Both the position numbers and the translations under genes were made by a program. From assembly GCA_001839685.1 (NCBI GenBank), contig MLAK01000945.1, forward strand, positions 14,474-44,335: a stretch of DNA of 29,862 bases. The letters run 5' to 3'. Below are positions 9,208 through 17,990 of the stretch, piece after piece. Source of the stretch: Tritrichomonas foetus (taxonomy: Eukaryota > Parabasalia > Tritrichomonadida > Tritrichomonadidae). The notes under the pieces are model-generated. The model made no database searches and was not told the DNA's origin. It saw only the letters and a program-made list of their open reading frames with translations. Positions within the stretch are counted from its first letter, which is position 1. The number at the start of each line of letters is the position of its first letter.

Positions 9208-9974
9208 TAAACTTTTTGAATAGTCTTTCTTTCTTCCAAAACTTCACAAATTCCATCACCAATAAAATGATGAGTATTCAAAAATTCGCAATTGTAAAAA
9301 AACCTCTTAAATTATATTAGTGAAATGTAAATATACATAGATTTTTTTTTGTGAGAATATACAATTTAATTTTAAACCGACAAATTTCTTGTCAAATGTT
9401 CTGGGAAAGTGACATATGATTATACTCGCTATTTTCCCTATAATAATTCAATTGATATATGATTACGTTAGGGTTTCTTCCGCTAACAGGATATAATGTA
9501 CATGTCACGATTCATTGAGCGGACCCTCTCAAAAAGTTGCCAGATTTTCGAATTTTGAATGGCGCTTCAAAATTGAAAACAATATCAAATAATTTTCAAG
9601 TTTAGATGAATCCACTCGATATTTTGCCTTAAAAATGATGGTTACTAATTTTCTATTCTTTTCAAAAGCTTTTATTTCAAATGAGCAACTGTTTAAAAAT
9701 CTCATCATTTGAGGATAAATTATATATGCGATTAATCCTTTTAATTCATTAAGCTTAAGAATTTCTTTATGAACCTGAATCATAATAAAGGACTTTCATT
9801 TCTATGAAGAAATTCGGAATCATGAAAAAAATGCAAAACAAAACTTTTTTTAATTGATGTTTAACATTGTAAGCATGTTTATTAATGCCTTTGAAAGTTC
9901 CAAAAGACAATTAATAAAAAAACACGGGGAAATATGATTTTAAAGACTCATCCCAATTACAAAAATAAAAAAAC
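9208..9974. other. Intergenic, no confident gene
   Basis: AT-rich DNA between the CK1 start and the end of the coiled-coil gene. A minus-strand frame of 84 codons (9783-9529) is hydrophobic and Lys/Ile/Leu-rich. It has no recognised domain and no initiator motif, and may be a gene fragment or chance. Nothing else is supported. Confidence 0.4.
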
Positions 9975-11480
9975 TTATTCAAAATCATCATCAAAACCGC
10001 CTGACATCGACTTCTTTTTTTCTTCATCATCAGATTCTCTGTCAGACGTTTCTTTATCAGACGTCTCCTTTTCAGATGACTCTCTTTCAGACGTTTCCTT
10101 GCCTGATGTCTCTCTTTCAGATGTTTCTTTTTCGGATGATTCTCTGTCTGAAGTTTCTTTATCTGAAGTTTCCCTTTCTGATGTCTCTCTCTCTGATGTC
10201 TCTCTTTCTGATGTTTCTTTATCTGACGTTTCCCTTTCTGATGATTCTTTTTCAGAGGTTTCTCTGTCAGATGTGTCTTTTTCGGATTTCTTGCTCTCAC
10301 TGAAATCATTCGACATTGATTTTCCTGCATTTGATTCAGATTTCTTTGATTCATCATCAAAATCGCCTGACATTGACTTCTTCTTCTCATCGTCTGATCC
10401 AGATTCCTTTGAGCCAGTTTCATCGAACTCATCATCTTTGAATTCACTTTCATCTTCTTTCGGCTCCTCTTCTTTCGGAGGAGGAGGAGACTGTTTAACT
10501 GCTCGTGCTCGTGCTTGATTTGGAGCCTTCTTAGCTGGCCTCTTTGGCGGCTCCTTCACTGGAACAACTTCCTCTTCTTCTTCATGCTCCTCTTCTTCTT
10601 CTGGGATTTCATCTTCAGAATAATCCTCGTTGAGAACACGCTCTCTGAATTCTTCAATATCGACCTGATCGTCTTCAATTCCAATTTCAACCATTCTATC
10701 GTTCAGTTCACGAATTTGATCAAGCAAATTATTGATGTGGTTCCTGTGCTTAACTTGGCGTCGCTCTGCCCTCTCTTGATTTCTGAGAAGTACAACTCTG
10801 TTATCAATTCCTCGTGAAAGCTTCAATCTGAGAAATCTGGAATCCTGGTCCTGTAATGGCGTTACCGGTTTCATGCTGTCGAAGTGATTCTTACAGCTTC
10901 TGACTGTATCGCGAAGGTATTTTTTCTTCGATTGGGTCTTGTCGTATAAATATTCGAGATATAAAGCGTTTCTGTAACGACCGTTAACTGTACAAGCAGC
11001 GATCTGTCTTATTGCGTCATCTTTTTGTTCTTCCTGGCTTTGAATTGTTCGATTTCCTTTTTGAATTTCGATCAGATAATGGGCCTTCTCTTTTTGGAGG
11101 GCAGCAAGAGAAGCTGGATTATGAAAAGCTTTAACAATTCGAAGTTGTTGTTCGACGTCTGCAATTTCATGCTCGACTTCTGTTAAATGCTTCTTCATTT
11201 TAGATTCTGTTGTTGCTGCTTTTGTATCTCTTTCGAGGTAGCTTGCGAGTGCATTGGTGTAGCCCTCACGTTCAGCTAAGACATCTGTGGCATCCTGAAC
11301 CTCTTCCTGGACTTGGCGATAGCGTTGCTGTGCAATTCGATATTCGGATAATGCTTTTTTGTATTCTTCGTGGAGGTATTCTTGCTCACGGAGAACATCA
11401 CCTCCTCTGAAATAGAATTCTGGGCGACGGTATTGTGCGGGAGGTCTTTTGGCGAATTGTTTTGCTTGTTCTTCTGTCAT
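9975..11480 (-). CDS. Coiled-coil protein with acidic and pentapeptide-repeat tail
   Basis: A 501-residue protein, function not recognised. Residues 1-30 (start MTEEQAKQFAKRPP, then YRRPEFYFRGG) precede a long charged alpha-helical region (about 30-280) with heptad character and QQRYRQVQEEV-type stretches. Then come an acidic Glu-rich segment, a Pro/Lys/Ala-rich basic segment (about 305-335), and a tail of about 16 five-residue repeats of the form S-(D/E)-(K/R)-E-(T/S) at about 404-483. The motif SMSGDFDD or close variants occurs three times (before the repeats and at the C-terminus). Abundant Ser/Thr beside acidic residues makes casein-kinase phosphorylation plausible. This architecture fits a cytoskeletal or scaffold protein of the trichomonad mastigont, but that is inference. 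Confidence 0.8.
   Translation of the reverse strand: MTEEQAKQFAKRPPAQYRRPEFYFRGGDVLREQEYLHEEYKKALSEYRIAQQRYRQVQEEVQDATDVLAEREGYTNALASYLERDTKAATTESKMKKHLTEVEHEIADVEQQLRIVKAFHNPASLAALQKEKAHYLIEIQKGNRTIQSQEEQKDDAIRQIAACTVNGRYRNALYLEYLYDKTQSKKKYLRDTVRSCKNHFDSMKPVTPLQDQDSRFLRLKLSRGIDNRVVLLRNQERAERRQVKHRNHINNLLDQIRELNDRMVEIGIEDDQVDIEEFRERVLNEDYSEDEIPEEEEEHEEEEEVVPVKEPPKRPAKKAPNQARARAVKQSPPPPKEEEPKEDESEFKDDEFDETGSKESGSDDEKKKSMSGDFDDESKKSESNAGKSMSNDFSESKKSEKDTSDRETSEKESSERETSDKETSERETSERETSERETSDKETSDRESSEKETSERETSGKETSERESSEKETSDKETSDRESDDEEKKKSMSGGFDDDFE
10032..10271 (-). repeat. 15-bp tandem repeats, about 16 copies
   Basis: In-frame degenerate 15-bp repeats encode S-(D/E)-(K/R)-E-(T/S). They vary mostly at third positions and the D/E and T/S sites, so the peptide is conserved more than the DNA. 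The repeats also create a long open antisense frame that is not a gene. Confidence 0.85.
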
Positions 11481-12126
11481 ATGGGATTCTTTTAATTTTT
11501 TTCTTTTTCAGAAAAATCAGAAAGAAAAAAGAAGAAATGAAATAACGGATATCATCATCAGGAACCGATGGTCAAATTATTTAATGATTTTTAACAGACT
11601 CTGTTTGGATTTCCACTAGATTCATTCAATTTCAATTCAATTATCATTCAATTTTTTGGGGAAAAAGAAAAACGGACATGAAAAATTTACCTTTCCTCTC
11701 TACCATTCTAAACCCATTTTCATTCTTATTTAAATGAATCAGTATCAAAGTACGTTAAATTTATTATAACTGAGAGAGTTAATCAATAAATATATCACAT
11801 ATGAAGATAGTTGCATGTCTTTTCGCATCGAGATGATTAAAAAATATTAGTTTCTGATAATAAATGGCCGAACATTAATTATTCCCAAAAAAATCCAGCA
11901 ATTGATCTGAACTTCAAGTTACCTTTGTTAGATGCCTTATCCAATTTGGTAAGTTTAATATTAGCATCATGAAACATAGAAACAATATTTTCTAAACCTC
12001 AAGCATTTAATTCTATTTAATGATGAAACGCATGAAATGGAAAGAAATTGTAAGAAAAGAAAGAATGGAAAAAAGAAGAATTTATAAGAAATCACTTTTA
12101 TTTGGAAAAATCATCAATCAATTTGT
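11481..12126. other. Intergenic, coding-like scraps only
   Basis: AT-rich. Around 11840-11985 short frames of about 40 codons are open on both strands and have reasonably protein-like composition, but neither has a supported start or splice sites. A decayed gene fragment is possible. No RNA gene is recognised. Confidence 0.35.
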
Positions 12127-14286
12127 TTATTTGTGGTTTCTTCTCATTTCACGGCAGTTTTCTAAGAATTGATCGAATGGGATTGCTTCGATCTTTGCAT
12201 TTTGTGGTGTATTCCACCAGCGGACAGCGACAGTGTTGTCTGCGACTTCTTTGTCACCAACGATGATGATTGCGTGAGCGAGTGTTGTTGATCTAGCGAC
12301 GTTGATCTTCTTGGCCATGGAGATTGAAGACTCATCAATGCTGACTGAGAAGTATTCATCATGGAGGGCCTTCCTGTACTTCTTGCATTGGTCAATTTGT
12401 TCTTGCTTGGTCATATTTTGTGGGATAAGAACGATTTGGTGTGGGGATGCCCAGAATGGGAATCTTCCTGAAAAGTGCTCAACGGCAATACCGATGAATC
12501 TTTCGAGTGATCCAAGAACAGCACGGTGAATCATAACTGGTCGTTGTGGCTTTCTTTCTTGGTCGAAGTATTCGAGATGGAATTTCTCTGGAAGTTGGAA
12601 GTCGAGTTGGATGGTAGCAAGTTGGTGCCTTCTGTTGAGTGAGTCTTTGACAAGGCAGTCGATCTTTGGACCGTAGAAAGCAGCTTCTCCTGGCATTTCT
12701 TTGAAGTTGTGGCCACTGCGAACGAGGGCTTGGCGGAGGAGGTCTGTGGCTTGTTCCCAGACTTTGAGGTCACCCATGTACTTGTCCATGTTGATTGTGG
12801 AGAGTGTGAATTCGAGTGTCATGTTGAAGTATCCGTAAACTTCTGTCATGAAGTCAATAGCATCATTTATTTCATCTCCAATTTGGTCAACACGAGCGAA
12901 GATGTGGGCATCATCCTGGACGAAACGGCGAACGCGGGTAAGACCGGAAAGGGCACCTGATGCTTCGTTTCTATGGATGACGCCGAATTCGGCCATTCTG
13001 ATTGGCATTTCACGATAGCTTCTGTCACGTGATCTGAATACTAAGCAGTGACCTGGGCAGTTCATTGGCTTAAGTCCCATTTCTCTGCATGCATCTGCAC
13101 AGCACTTGCATGGTTCGGCTGGATCAACCTTAGCAACAAGAGCTTGTTGGGCCTGCCATGTTGCCATGTCTTCTTCGGTGGCGAAGTGGAACATATCTTC
13201 GCGGTAGTGCTGCCAGTGGCCTGATGTCTTGAAAAGATCATCGTAGTAAAGGTTTGGTGTGATGACTTCAACAAAGCCACGCTTGTGATATTGCTCACGA
13301 ATCATGGACATCAATTGGTTGTAGATGTAAGCGCCATCTGGGTAGAAGAAGGCGCAGCCTGGGCTCCATTCATGGAAGAAGAAAAGCTGATGATCAACAC
13401 CGAGTTTTCTGTGGTCACGCTTGGCGGCCTCTTCGAGGAAGTGCTTGTATTCCTTCAACTCAGCTGGCGACGGGAATGTAATGGCACGAATACGTGAAAG
13501 TGGCTTATCGGCTTGGCCATTCCACATTGATGCGGAAATGTCGGAAACGTTCCAGGCCTTGACGACGTTTCCGTTGGCGAGGTGAGGACCACGGCAGAGA
13601 TCGATGAAAGTGCCAGTCCTGTAAACTGAAACGAGTGATCCTGGTTCGACGCGATTTGTTAAAATTTCTTGTTTGTATTTGTTTGATTCAAAAAGTTTGA
13701 GAGCGTTTTCACGGGTGATCATTTTACGTTCAAAATCGCCTTTCTTTGAAATTGATTCGCATCTCTTTTGGATCTTCTTGAGGGACTCTGGTCCGACCTT
13801 TTCGCCGTGTGGATCGAAGTCGTAGAAGAAGCCGCTTTCGGTGGCTGGGCCGATGGCGATTTCACGGCCAAGTTCAAGTTCGATGGCTGCACCTAAGATA
13901 TGGGCTGATGAGTGCCAGAAGACGGACTTACCGCGCTCGTCGTCGAATGTGATGAATGTGAGTTTGCAAGAGGAAACAATTGGGCGGCGGAGGTCCCAAA
14001 GTGTTCCGTCAATTGAGCATGTGACGGCTTTGACTTCCTTGCACTTTTCAAGAAGGATGTTCATTGGTGTGGTGACACCAGCGACACCTGGGACAATTTG
14101 GGCACCTTCTGCTGCCTCAAAAGAGGTGGCGTTGGGTGGTAAAAGTGTGACTTCGATTGGTGCTTCGGATGGCTTTGGGGTTTGATCCTCGAAGGAATTG
14201 AAAACTTCAAGGCGCTTTGTGACGAACTCTGGGACAGCTGGTGCTTGATGTTGAGCTGCTGCTGCTTCGGGCTTTGCGTCAGCCAT
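12127..14286 (-). CDS. TARS: Threonyl-tRNA synthetase
   Basis: A 719-residue class II synthetase that charges tRNA-Thr in the cytosol. In order: an Ala/Pro-rich N-terminus; a TGS domain (about 45-120); the editing domain with HSSAH (125-129) and CRGPH (231-235); the catalytic core with Cys410, His461 and His587 as zinc/substrate ligands (spacing of 51 and 126 equals that of E. coli Cys334/His385/His511); motif 2 in FGVIHRNEASG; motif 3 in MIHRAVLGSLERF; and a C-terminal anticodon-binding domain starting at PHQIVLIPQN. There is no organelle-targeting signal. An unusual cysteine-bearing insertion lies at about 369-404, just before the first zinc ligand. TCACTT 21 nt upstream supports the start, and the stop overlaps TAAA. 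Codon use is richer in G and C than in neighbouring genes, as expected for high expression. Confidence 0.96.
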   Translation of the reverse strand: MADAKPEAAAAQHQAPAVPEFVTKRLEVFNSFEDQTPKPSEAPIEVTLLPPNATSFEAAEGAQIVPGVAGVTTPMNILLEKCKEVKAVTCSIDGTLWDLRRPIVSSCKLTFITFDDERGKSVFWHSSAHILGAAIELELGREIAIGPATESGFFYDFDPHGEKVGPESLKKIQKRCESISKKGDFERKMITRENALKLFESNKYKQEILTNRVEPGSLVSVYRTGTFIDLCRGPHLANGNVVKAWNVSDISASMWNGQADKPLSRIRAITFPSPAELKEYKHFLEEAAKRDHRKLGVDHQLFFFHEWSPGCAFFYPDGAYIYNQLMSMIREQYHKRGFVEVITPNLYYDDLFKTSGHWQHYREDMFHFATEEDMATWQAQQALVAKVDPAEPCKCCADACREMGLKPMNCPGHCLVFRSRDRSYREMPIRMAEFGVIHRNEASGALSGLTRVRRFVQDDAHIFARVDQIGDEINDAIDFMTEVYGYFNMTLEFTLSTINMDKYMGDLKVWEQATDLLRQALVRSGHNFKEMPGEAAFYGPKIDCLVKDSLNRRHQLATIQLDFQLPEKFHLEYFDQERKPQRPVMIHRAVLGSLERFIGIAVEHFSGRFPFWASPHQIVLIPQNMTKQEQIDQCKKYRKALHDEYFSVSIDESSISMAKKINVARSTTLAHAIIIVGDKEVADNTVAVRWWNTPQNAKIEAIPFDQFLENCREMRRNHK

Positions 14287-14303
14287 ATTTTCAGATTTTT
14301 AAA

Positions 14304-14309
14304 AAGTGA
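14304..14309 (-). promoter_or_regulatory. Initiator-like element (TCACTT)
   Basis: On the minus strand, TCACTT matches TCA(+1)Y(T/A), with +1 A at 14307, 21 nt before the ThrRS ATG. The match is observed; use as a start site is inferred. Confidence 0.55.
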
Positions 14310-14923
14310 ATCGATCTGAAATCTATGGAAATTTCAATGAATTTCTATTCAACACCATATATAAAAAATGAGAAGAAGAAATGAATATGTATACAGAAAA
14401 GGTTTTATGAAATTATGAAAAAGTGAAAATGAGGGAGATTAGAATTTTTTAAAATGAACTTTTTGACTATTAAATATTATGGCCATTATGGTTTTTTGAA
14501 TGTGAAATTCGACACTTGCTTTGAAGGTTAATATAGCCGCCGATAGATTATTTGAAAGTTTTTTTGCCATTAAACGTGCTCCCTGTCGTCGGAATTATTT
14601 ACCATATTGTGAAGTTTACCAGTGAAATGAAATTTATTTTCTGGGATTTAATTGCCACCAAATCAAATATTACCTTTCATTCTAAAAAAAAAATTCCATA
14701 TCAGTGTTAAATAGTGTTTTTCATATGTTAATATCAAAGCTTTTGATTCATAAGTTAATTCTTGCTATTATACCAAAAAAAATTTGACTGCACTTAAAAC
14801 TCTTTGAAAATACCATTTACACTTTTTGGTCAAGACATGATCGTGCTCCCAGTTATCAGCTACATTTCATCTACATTGTTGAGACAATAACCAAATTTGG
14901 TACGGCGTAATTCATCAGATACT

Positions 14924-14955
14924 CCTTTTGTCATAATGAGAAAAGTGACAAAAGG
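14924..14955. repeat. Perfect 10-bp stem-loop
   Basis: CCTTTTGTCA (14924-14933) pairs exactly with TGACAAAAGG (14946-14955) across a 12-nt loop. It sits about 65 bases past the ADH stop codon in the sense of that gene, so it could lie in or just beyond the 3' UTR. Function is unknown. Confidence 0.55.
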
Positions 14956-15020
14956 CAAGTAAGTGATCATGAAACAATAAATCAATAAAATAGAAGAAAA
15001 TATGAGAATTTCTAAATTAT

Positions 15021-16205
15021 TTAAACGATAACTTTCTTGAGGACCTCGCGTGCAACATCTTCAGTGCAGCATCCGCGGAATCCAAGGTTTTGTCCATGGC
15101 CAGATTGTTGAATGGCCTTCTTGGCAAGTTCATCAGCATCACCTGGAGAGATTTTGGCACCTTCCCACCTTGAGACAATTCCTGGGATTCCAAGGTCGTC
15201 TCTCCATTGGGTGATCTTCTGAATCAAAGCGCGAGCCTTTTCATCAACTGTTCCCTCTTTGACGCCGAAGACGAATTCAGCCATTTTGGCGAACTTCACC
15301 TTTCTCTGCTCGAATTGTGTTTCCATGAAATGTGGCATGCACATAGCGAGTGATGTTCCATGATCAATGTCATATTTAGCTGTGAGCATGTGGCCGATTT
15401 GGTGAATAGCCCAGCATTGCTCTTGGCCAAGCCCAAGGATATAATTCAATGCAAATGATGCAGCAACGATCAAACGTGAGTGGAGCTCAAGGGATGAGTT
15501 TGGTTGAAGAAGTGGGACACCAATTGTGACAAGCTCTTTGCACACGCTCATCCAGAAGTCATCAAACATTGGGGTTTCCAATGGTGTCAAGAAAGCATCA
15601 ACGCAGTGGCAGAAAGCATCAAAAATGCCATTACGTAATTGTCTGACCGGCAAGGTCATTGTATACCTTGGATCGAGGAGGGAGAATTCTGGATATGCTG
15701 TGTATCCAACACATCCAACTTTCCAGCCCTGTGATCGTCTTGACACGACGAATCCGTTATTCCATTCACTGCCAGTGGCCGGAAGTGTCATAACGGAGGC
15801 AAGGGGCCAATGAACATCTTTTGCATTTTGTTTCACGCAGACTGTGTCCCAAAGATCGGTGCCTTCTGGCTGCATTGAAGCGACAGCAATGAACTTAGTT
15901 CCGTCCAAAACGGAGCCACCGCCGACAGCCAAAAGTAAATCTGGTTTCCATGTTTTGACAATGTCGACAATTTCGATTAAACGGTCGTATTCTGGATTTG
16001 GTGGAATGCCTCCTTCCCAGCGGACTTCACATTTGAGAGCATCGAGGGCTTCTTGGACATCTTTGCGTGCGCCATTTTTATCGATCGAGCCGCCGCCGAA
16101 GGTGCAGAGAATTCTTGAATTTGGTTTGACAAACTTTGGAAGATGGTCTTTGACTGCATTTTCGCCAAATCCGATTTGAGTGGTGTTGTTCCAGAAGAAC
16201 TTCAT
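15021..16205 (-). CDS. Iron-containing alcohol dehydrogenase, YqhD/BDH type
   Basis: A 394-residue group III dehydrogenase that interconverts aldehydes and alcohols. The GGGS at 37-40 and AVGGGSVLDGTK at 93-104 are the cofactor-binding loops of the YqhD/butanol-dehydrogenase branch, which uses NADP(H). Metal ligands by family spacing are Asp196, His200, His268 and His282, all present (FDAFCHCVDAF; WAIHQIGH; DIDHG). Length is normal for the family and there is no targeting peptide, so a cytosolic role in ethanol or aldehyde metabolism is likely. The closest well-known relatives are bacterial, so acquisition from a prokaryote is plausible. TCACTT and TCATTT lie 8 and 13 nt upstream, and the stop overlaps TAAA. 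Like ThrRS it has comparatively GC-rich codon use. Confidence 0.95.
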   Translation of the reverse strand: MKFFWNNTTQIGFGENAVKDHLPKFVKPNSRILCTFGGGSIDKNGARKDVQEALDALKCEVRWEGGIPPNPEYDRLIEIVDIVKTWKPDLLLAVGGGSVLDGTKFIAVASMQPEGTDLWDTVCVKQNAKDVHWPLASVMTLPATGSEWNNGFVVSRRSQGWKVGCVGYTAYPEFSLLDPRYTMTLPVRQLRNGIFDAFCHCVDAFLTPLETPMFDDFWMSVCKELVTIGVPLLQPNSSLELHSRLIVAASFALNYILGLGQEQCWAIHQIGHMLTAKYDIDHGTSLAMCMPHFMETQFEQRKVKFAKMAEFVFGVKEGTVDEKARALIQKITQWRDDLGIPGIVSRWEGAKISPGDADELAKKAIQQSGHGQNLGFRGCCTEDVAREVLKKVIV

Positions 16206-16209
16206 TAGA

Positions 16210-16220
16210 AAGTGAAATGA
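16210..16220 (-). promoter_or_regulatory. Two adjacent initiator-like elements
   Basis: On the minus strand TCATTT is immediately followed by TCACTT, with predicted +1 positions 16218 and 16213, giving leaders of 13 and 8 nt before the ADH ATG. Two close start sites fit a strongly transcribed gene, but this is inferred. Confidence 0.55.
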
Positions 16221-17684
16221 AAAGTTATGTGACTATTTAATGAAATGAATTTGAATTGGATAATAAAATTTTGAAAACATACGATTTTCTCCTTTTTGAA
16301 AACTACATTGAAAAAGTTAGAATGATCTATGATTTTTTCTATTATATATCTCTTTCATACAAGATTATAGAAGTTTATCATTTGCTTTAACTTGGTGTAA
16401 ATTGAATGATAAGTTTAAAAATTACGATAGATTTTTCGAAAATATTGAAGATTACGATATTTTGATGTTACAAAATATTGATAGATTTGAAAATGGCGAT
16501 TCACAAAATGATCTTTAGAATTTCATAGAATTTGTTTGTGTGATCAAACTTAGTTAATATTCCAACATCAAAGTTAACGAGATAAATCGTATTTAACAAA
16601 ATATATTCTACATTCCATGAATATACTAAGTATATCATGCTTAGATTGGCCAAAATTATGAATGATGAAACTATCTTCTCCATGAATTAAATCATTGGAT
16701 TATTCGAAGAAAACAAAAATAGAATAATCAAATTCACATAATAACAATATACAATAACTATGTGTCTCAAAAAAATAACATATATCGACAATATTTTGAT
16801 GTTTGATTAATCGGTGAATTACTACTTCGTTCATAATAATACAGGTATTACTTTCATGTTTAATAAACAATTTCAAAACTACTTGGTTATTTGTTAATGT
16901 CTTGATGGCAGTTAATATTTTGGAAATAGTCAGAAGTTTGATTAAGTATATAATCGGGATTCTTGATCTAATTAGGATTGATACAACTAGAATTCATCTT
17001 GAATCAATATTTGTTGAGTCGAGAAAAATTAAATATATTATTGATATTCAAAATATGAAATTCAATGAATCTGTTTGAAATTATAGAATAAGCACTTATC
17101 ACAAAAGCAAGGAAGATAATCTTTGAATAATGTATAATCGATTATATAAAACCTATGAATAAATGATAATAATCATGGCGAGAAATATTTTATACGTTCA
17201 ATTGATTCACGCGTTATCCAGAAAAATTCAGATTCTTTCAATGACCTGTATAGAAAGTCAATCACCTAAAATAATGTTTAATGAGGCATGCTAATTCAGA
17301 CCCATGATCTTCAGAAAATGATTTGAGAAAAATTGAAAGCATAGAAACCATTCAATAAATTGAGAGACATATATTTAATAAATAAGATAGTCAATTATTT
17401 TACTAATTTCTATACCACTCACAAAATATAAATAATTTTCTGAATCCGATTATCAATTTCATGTTTTTCACGAATAATTCAATGAAAGTTTGGAATTTCA
17501 AAGACGAAATTCATATCGGTTATTCCAAGTTTTCGTAATATGATTGAGTAAACTATTTGTTATTTTGAGGTTTTCACTCCTGTTTGAATGGAAATCATTC
17601 AAAAAACTTGCCTTTTTTTTCTAAATCATAGATTAATATACGCATTCGTTCCTAAATGAAAAACAAACGGAAGCGGAATCTGCC

Positions 17685-17819
17685 ATGAAAAAAGAAATTT
17701 GTCCAGAATTTATGATCACCAATGTTAAGATTGCTTTGAGAAAATTAGAAGAAACATGTCATCCTACTTTTTTATTGACATCAATTGAACAATCCACGAA
17801 TAAAAGAAAAAAACAATAA
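17685..17819 (+). CDS. Possible small protein or gene fragment
   Basis: A 44-codon frame starting MKKEICPEFM and ending in a basic NKRKKQ. The composition (balanced E, K, T and hydrophobics, with C and P) is more protein-like than the surrounding AT-rich noise. The same frame is open for about 17 codons before the ATG. No initiator motif, no recognised domain and no plausible splice sites to an earlier exon were found. It may be a genuine micro-gene, a decayed 3' end, or chance. Confidence 0.25.
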   Translation: MKKEICPEFMITNVKIALRKLEETCHPTFLLTSIEQSTNKRKKQ

Positions 17820-17990
17820 ATTATCAAGTTTAAACTGAAGTAATTGAGAAAACTCTGTTCCAAGAATTTATGCCGTCAATTGAATAAATGAAATTTGTTG
17901 CAAAAATCATACTACATGATTTTCGATAAAATCATATCAAATAAAAAAAAAGTTTATTAAAATTTCACATATTTTTATTATATCAACATT

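Larger units (their letters stand above)
14287..15020. other. Intergenic with a 10-bp stem-loop
   Basis: Lies between the ThrRS start and the ADH stop, both on the minus strand. It holds the ThrRS initiator-like site and, near the ADH end, a perfect stem-loop at 14924-14955. A slightly GC-richer patch occurs at 14535-14605, but no tRNA or known small RNA was recognised. Confidence 0.45.
16206..17990. other. Longest intergenic region, 1.8 kb
   Basis: Strongly AT-rich. It contains the ADH promoter at one end and the TAF6 3' flank at the other. Apart from the short ORF at 17685-17819 I see no convincing gene, RNA gene, tandem array or mobile element. Another short frame at 17461-17538 is too small to support. 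Confidence 0.5.

Noticed and set aside
9529..9783. Minus-strand 84-codon frame, Leu/Ile/Lys-rich
   Set aside because: Its composition is expected for AT-rich DNA; no initiator and no domain. A decayed gene fragment cannot be excluded.
10032..10271. Regular repeats that could suggest a CRISPR array
   Set aside because: Units are 15 bp, contiguous and in frame with a protein; there are no spacers, and the genome is eukaryotic.
9934..10518. A 194-codon plus-strand frame made of SLSDVSLSDV-type repeats
   Set aside because: It is the antisense shadow of the pentapeptide-repeat tail of the 9975-11480 gene, which has a long, complex protein in its own frame.
11840..11985. Open frames of about 40 codons on both strands
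   Set aside because: No start context, no splice signals and no recognised family. Overlapping frames on both strands cannot both be real, so this was kept only as an intergenic remark.
14535..14605. GC-richer patch considered as a tRNA or snRNA
   Set aside because: No T-loop, acceptor pairing or known snRNA motif could be identified. No tRNA-like T-arm was found elsewhere in the window.
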